From Myrica gale (taxonomy: Eukaryota > Streptophyta > Magnoliopsida > Fagales > Myricaceae), in assembly GCA_963930655.1 (NCBI GenBank), contig OZ005611.1, positions 4,595,501 through 4,659,500 of the forward strand: a stretch of 64,000 nucleotides of DNA, given 5' to 3'. The notes under the pieces are model-generated. The model saw only the letters and a list, made by a program, of their open reading frames with translations. It ran no database searches and was not told where the DNA came from. Of this stretch, positions 59,377 to 64,000 are shown in pieces. Made by a program: the position numbers and the translations under genes. Position 1 is the first letter of the stretch. Every line of letters starts with the position of its first letter.

Positions 59377-59958
59377 CTGTAATTCGTGCAGTTAAGGGAC
59401 CAGGTCGTCCAGCTGGAACACACAAGTTTCCGTAAATATCTGGGGCTAATTTTTTTTATGGTTGTGTATTGGGACTGTCGAGGAAACTTGATAAGCTTCC
59501 TTTTTCTTCTTCTAGTTAGCCACGAAAGAAGTTTATCACCTTCCAGTCAGCCAGAAACCATTCGAGTGTAGAAAGGCAATGTTTTGTAGAATCAATAGAA
59601 GAGACTAGTGATGCACCTGCTAACACCGGTATCATTGCGGATGGTCCATAGGAAAACAACAGATCGGGTAACCAGAGTGAGGCCGAAAGTAGGCCCGTCC
59701 CAAAACCACATGGGAGAGCTAAAGGATTCAGCTGGATATCACATTTATTTGGAAACGGCTAAGGCAAATAGCTCATCAGCTAATCACCCTTCCCGGACTT
59801 TTCTTATTCATTAGATGCAAAAAGGCTTCTCACCAAGTATACAACAACATCATATTTTCAAATTATACTTCCACAGACAAGTGGAAATTTTGGGATGGAG
59901 ACAACAATGCCTACGCTTCTATTGCACAAAATGAATTTGGATACGTTTAAATGGACAG

Positions 59959-62900
59959 TCAAACTTTGAGTGAATCGAAGTAAGATCTGTACCTCTGTGC
60001 TAATCCAAACATGCCCAGCGTGCCTCCTGTGTGCAGCATAACCACATTTTCAGCAGCCCCTTTTGCTTCATTCTCACTAAGAAGTGCCGCCATCTCCCAA
60101 GCAGCTAAAGTATACATGGGATCAACTAGAATACCAGTCTGCTGCGCAATTTGTTGGCATGTTTCTACTTCCCCTTCCAATACATTGCCAAATCTGTCGG
60201 TTGGGGTGGGGAGAGAGGTGGGGAGTGAGAGTTAATAAAATAACTAGTACTGTACGTATCGATAGATCACAACTATTGTACTAAATGGTACTCCAAAAAC
60301 CAAAAACATGCAACATACATTTCATGTCAAATACTGCTGAACAGTAACAACCCCTACTGAAACTTTTGCTTCGAAATAATCATTATAGTTCTCTATCAGT
60401 TTGCAAATTCCCCTTAATGCTTCTATTTGCAGATTCGCCCACTATTTTACTCTCTCCCTCTGCTTCAGTTGCAACCAGAATCAATTCAGCTTTAGACTAG
60501 AAACTGGAGAAGCCTTTGACATAGATTAATAAGAGCTCTGGCATACTGTGATGGTATATAGCTGACAGCGCCAACACACACTTCTAAGACGGCTACTAAA
60601 CAAATGGTTCACCCTTACAAATATGACCAAACTCTAAAAGTACCACTAGTGCTAAAACAAACAGTTTTCACCATGTTTAACCTAGAAATCTTTCTTTTCA
60701 GAAAAGTGCAAACATGCCACTCTTTTTCTCTTTTGTTAGTTCCTAATGTATAAGGGTAATTGTAGGGTCTAAACCGGTAATTGATTTTAAGATTTTCCCT
60801 ATTTGTGATAAGGACAAAAAAATAATCCCCTTCTTAAAGTAAATCATTGATTCTTCAGAAAAAATATCCATTTAAAGTATCTGTGGTGCTGCCCTCCCTT
60901 GCTTTTTGGCCAAGGACCAGTTCCCATAAAAGCTTAGAGCAATGAGAATATGTAATATGGTTAATTGAAATACTACCACTAACAATAAATCAGAGAAGGA
61001 AATGGCACATTACTTTCTTGGACGACAACGTTCTACCCAGTTCACCATTCCACCATCTACTTCATTTAAATGGTCAGGAAGATGAGAACTAAAACACCTC
61101 TTGAAAGCAGAAACCAAGCGTTTCTCCTGTTCTTTGTACCCATCAACTGTGTCAGCCAGCATAACAGCAATTACCTCCCAAGGGAGCCTGACAGAAGCAA
61201 CAGAAGCAGTTACCACACAGCCACAGTGCACATCACAAAACACTCAATTCTCATATGAATTAATGCACTCATTTTATCATCTATTGACTTCAACTACACA
61301 AAAATAAAACACGTTGAGCACACCCCAAACATCGGGCTCCAAGTCCTAAACCAACAGCAGTTGTCCCAGTACCAGCATCGACAACAAATTTCAATGCCTT
61401 CTCTTTTCCAAGATTCCGGGATAAGTACTGCATGAGGCGAATGACACCTATGAGAAATAGAACACTTTTGAGTCATGTAGATTGTAGGAGTTGATCAGAA
61501 TCAGACAAGTGATACAAGAACGAAATTAATAATTCATAAGAAAAAAGAAGAGGATAACTAAACTTTCTGTTCAATCAGCAAATACTTGTCAAATCTGATG
61601 AAAACTTAGTTTAATGTAATACAAGTTTCAATAAAACCATCAAGTTATAGTCTTAGTTTCTAATAGAAGTCCTTAGGCTTCAATCAACATCAGGATCGTC
61701 AAGTAGTCTTTTTTTTTTTCATCAAGTAGTCTGATGCTAATCACAAGATGTCAAGGCAATTACAAACTGAATACCAAATCTTCACAAAGATATGCAGATA
61801 TGAAGAATATGCATATAAAGCACTCATGCTAAAATGTTCTCTGGGTATCCCACTTACATGGTACCATTTCACAAACATAATAAGGAGAAAGAGAGTACTC
61901 TAAAAAAGATGTGCACATACGTGCACTTACAAGCACAACTATTATGCTTTGTCCATAAACCGACAACTTTTACCTAGTATGGCCACAGCATCCCCAGCAC
62001 CTTCATTGACAATTACAACCTTTTTTGGACAGCTTTCAGCACTTCTATCAGCATCCGTTTGCACAAAGTTTGAACCACTAGAAATTTGAGTTGTAAAAGA
62101 AGTTTCCAAAATCTCCTCGAACCCAACAACATTACCACTGTTGCCCGCCACCATATTAGCATGGCTGTTCAGCATTTTTTCCCTATCGGCATAAAGAGAT
62201 CTGGGGACATATGTGACATTCCCATATACTGTAGAAATCAGGTTATAGCCTGTAAGAATTTCAGGCTGCTCCCCTCTTAGAAGCAAATGTGACCTAAGTC
62301 CTCTTTCTGCACATGAAACAGCTGCAAGATATGCAAACAACTCTTTAGAAGCAACACCACTTATAGCTTGTTCTACCAAGAAAGTGAGACATTTCTGCCT
62401 GCAAAAACAAAGAAAAACATTCAACAGCAATATCCTAATGTATTGTAGCACGAAATTCCTACCAACAGCAGCCGCATGAGCACTTTGACAACCTCCACAA
62501 GTGACCTGGAAAATGTCCCTATCAAATGTTATTTGGTCTTGAGACTCCCTAAACAGATATATTATTTGCCATTAAATACAGCACTGATCAATAAAGAAAA
62601 TAAAATGGAAGGACAAAAAAAATTAAATTCATGGACTAGGATTCCTACTACGGATGAGCATCTACGCAGTTTTCTATTCCAAGAACCGAAAGATGACAAC
62701 CATCTGCTCTAGATGCAACAGCACATCCATATTAAAATATGCAAAATCTCGTCATGCTCAAACTACATCTGCTCCACAAATAGCATCAATGAATAATATC
62801 CCACATTGTCTAGCTCTCTATCAACAAAAAGCACAGATAATAACCAAATGCATCTGACAATCCTACCTATACATATAAGATCCATGAAGAACAATAACTC

Positions 62901-63418
62901 ACAGCTCCATATCTCAGTTTCCCCATGGCGCATAGTATCAATCAAAGAGGAATATAATTTCGAAGCCAATACAAAATTACTAAGCTATGAAATCCAAGGG
63001 CCTATATTCCAGTTAAAAAAGAAGAAGAAACTTTTAACACGCATTTGGCATAATTATTTCGAAAGGAATACAGATTACGTAATCATACCACGTCAGTGAC
63101 TGAGTGATCTTGGATAAGAGGAAGTAGTGCGTCCAATTTTCTGGCTTTATTACCGTTCACCAATGGATGCAACAAATCATCCCTGACAATATAGAAGGAC
63201 GGGTTTTGACAATCCTTGGAAAACATACCATCGCCAAAGGATGGTTGAGTACTGTTCAATAGGGAGGTGAAACTAAATGGCGCCCCTATATGCCGTATTT
63301 TTGCAGGAGAAAACATTATTTGGTGAATTTTGGTATCGGGGCTGGGCAACGCCCATCTTCTCTCAAGCAATTTCGAGACAGATTCTTCACCGTTTGCTTT
63401 CACTTTGGGAACACAACC
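59959..63418 (-). CDS. D-cysteine desulfhydrase 2 / ACC deaminase-family PLP enzyme
   Basis: Six exons on the minus strand: 63418-63089, 62505-62463, 62321-61974, 61447-61324, 61187-61014 and 60193-59959, phases consistent, at least 412 residues. The family uses pyridoxal phosphate to break D-cysteine into pyruvate, H2S and ammonia, often in mitochondria. Visible motifs: [15 protein letters not shown] with the PLP-binding Lys, [50 protein letters not shown] (phosphate loop), [13 protein letters not shown] and [15 protein letters not shown] near the end. The spacer [20 protein letters not shown] is long, as in the plant DCD2 type. The N-terminus is unresolved. The frame is open to 63418, preceded by TAG that also forms a good acceptor (GTTGCTAG|GG), so an upstream exon with the ATG is likely. 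The first ATG inside the frame ([11 protein letters not shown], near 63315) is an alternative. Confidence 0.88.
61699..61732. mobile_element. Poly(A) micro-insertion (minus) with 11-bp TSD, in intron
   Basis: TCAAGTAGTCT at 61699-61709 and 61722-61732 flanks a T run ending CA, which reads TG plus poly(A) on the minus strand. It lies in the intron between exons 3 and 4 of the desulfhydrase gene. Confidence 0.6.
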
Positions 63419-64000
63419 CTAGCAACCAAGGGAACAATCATTATCGATCATAAAGTCTAAAACCTGAGAAAACCCCGCATATTCGCTTATATATAAATGA
63501 ATGAAAAACGCGCTGTGTTAATACAATTCCGCTCACACTTGGACTATACACATCAAATTGACCAAAGAGAGAACCTGGGGTCTTTGCAGAAGCTGGGCCG
63601 AGTGAAATCCGTTTTTCATGGTCGAAGTGGCGCCACTGCCCACTGTTATCTGAACCTTGGAGCTTCATATCAGCTTAGGGTGGGGGGGGGGGGGGGACTA
63701 CCACAACCTTTATTCGTAATTTGCTACATTTTCTGTTTCCTTTTTTGTACGACATGTCGTTTTTAGTTTAGGGTCCGCAGGGAAAGCACGAGTTTCAGCT
63801 GCGTGCGAAACCGAATAAAAATTAGAGTAAAATTAAAAAAATTAATTTATGATTTTGAAAACTCAATCATTAATCAAATTAAAGAGTTATTTTAAAAGAT
63901 TCAATTTTATTTGGAGTGAAAAAAATAAGGGCTATTTTTAAATTTTCACAAAAGAAAAGATTTTTTAATACGGCGTCGTTTTAGTCGAAACGAACTAAGC
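63419..64000. other. Upstream region of the desulfhydrase gene
   Basis: On the minus strand it has a TATATATAAG near 63494-63485 and a G/C-rich run (63681-63697). The missing first exon of the desulfhydrase gene should lie here. No other gene was recognised. Confidence 0.4.

Larger units (their letters stand above)
56419..59958. other. Intergenic, nothing recognised
   Basis: 3.5 kb without a supported gene. It contains a (TTA)n microsatellite at about 57694-57722 and two micro-insertion scars listed separately. ORFs on both strands are short and unrelated to families I know. Confidence 0.45.

Overview
The window is nuclear DNA from a flowering plant, most likely a woody core eudicot. The evidence is short coding exons split by GT-AG introns, AT-rich spacers full of MITEs, plant-only gene families (sieve element occlusion, CYP86B, TERMINAL EAR1-like, JINGUBANG-type WD40) and plant promoter motifs such as TGGGCY. 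Protein style suggests a Fagales-like tree, but that is an inference from memory and no search was run.

Layout from left to right. 1-4.3 kb: the 5' two thirds of the mRNA-export factor GLE1 (minus), running off the left edge. 5.5-8.8 kb: an intact four-exon glycoside hydrolase family 5 gene with a lectin-like tail (plus). 9.5-11.8 kb: a gutted copy of proteasome subunit beta-7 (minus), with a SINE and a Mutator-like MITE in its last intron. 13.7-17.8 kb: a dead CYP86B cytochrome P450 (minus), broken by a solo LTR in its N-terminal part, a 1.6 kb hAT element in its I-helix and several point changes. 19.1-22.5 kb: an intact seven-exon sieve element occlusion gene (plus). 24.1 kb: a tRNA-Thr. 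24.2-31.2 kb: a gene desert with a small solo LTR. 31.2-32.5 kb: a single-exon WD40 gene (minus). 34.3-35.0 kb: a two-exon gene for a 63-residue membrane microprotein (plus). 39.2-40.9 kb: a second, inverted copy of the hAT element. 41.25-41.8 kb: a four-unit ~140 bp tandem array. 43.2-46.3 kb: a complete-ended non-autonomous Mutator-like element carrying a three-exon GRF zinc-finger ORF and transposase remnants. 48.5-51.1 kb: a five-exon TERMINAL EAR1-like RNA-binding gene (minus). 52.4-54.2 kb: a Mutator-like MITE split by a 1.4 kb Copia-type solo LTR. 54.3-57 kb: small MITEs. 60-63.4 kb: a D-cysteine desulfhydrase 2 gene (minus).

The genes do not form a pathway; this is an ordinary plant gene neighbourhood. 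The interest lies in the mobile DNA. Many insertions can be resolved to the base through target-site duplications (8 bp for hAT, 9 bp for Mutator-like, 5 bp for LTRs, TAA for Harbinger-like, 18 bp for the SINE). Two Mutator-like families share their end sequence. A MITE and a Copia-type LTR share an 18-base palindromic motif. A set of tiny poly(A)-only insertions flanked by 11-19 bp direct repeats recurs across the window.
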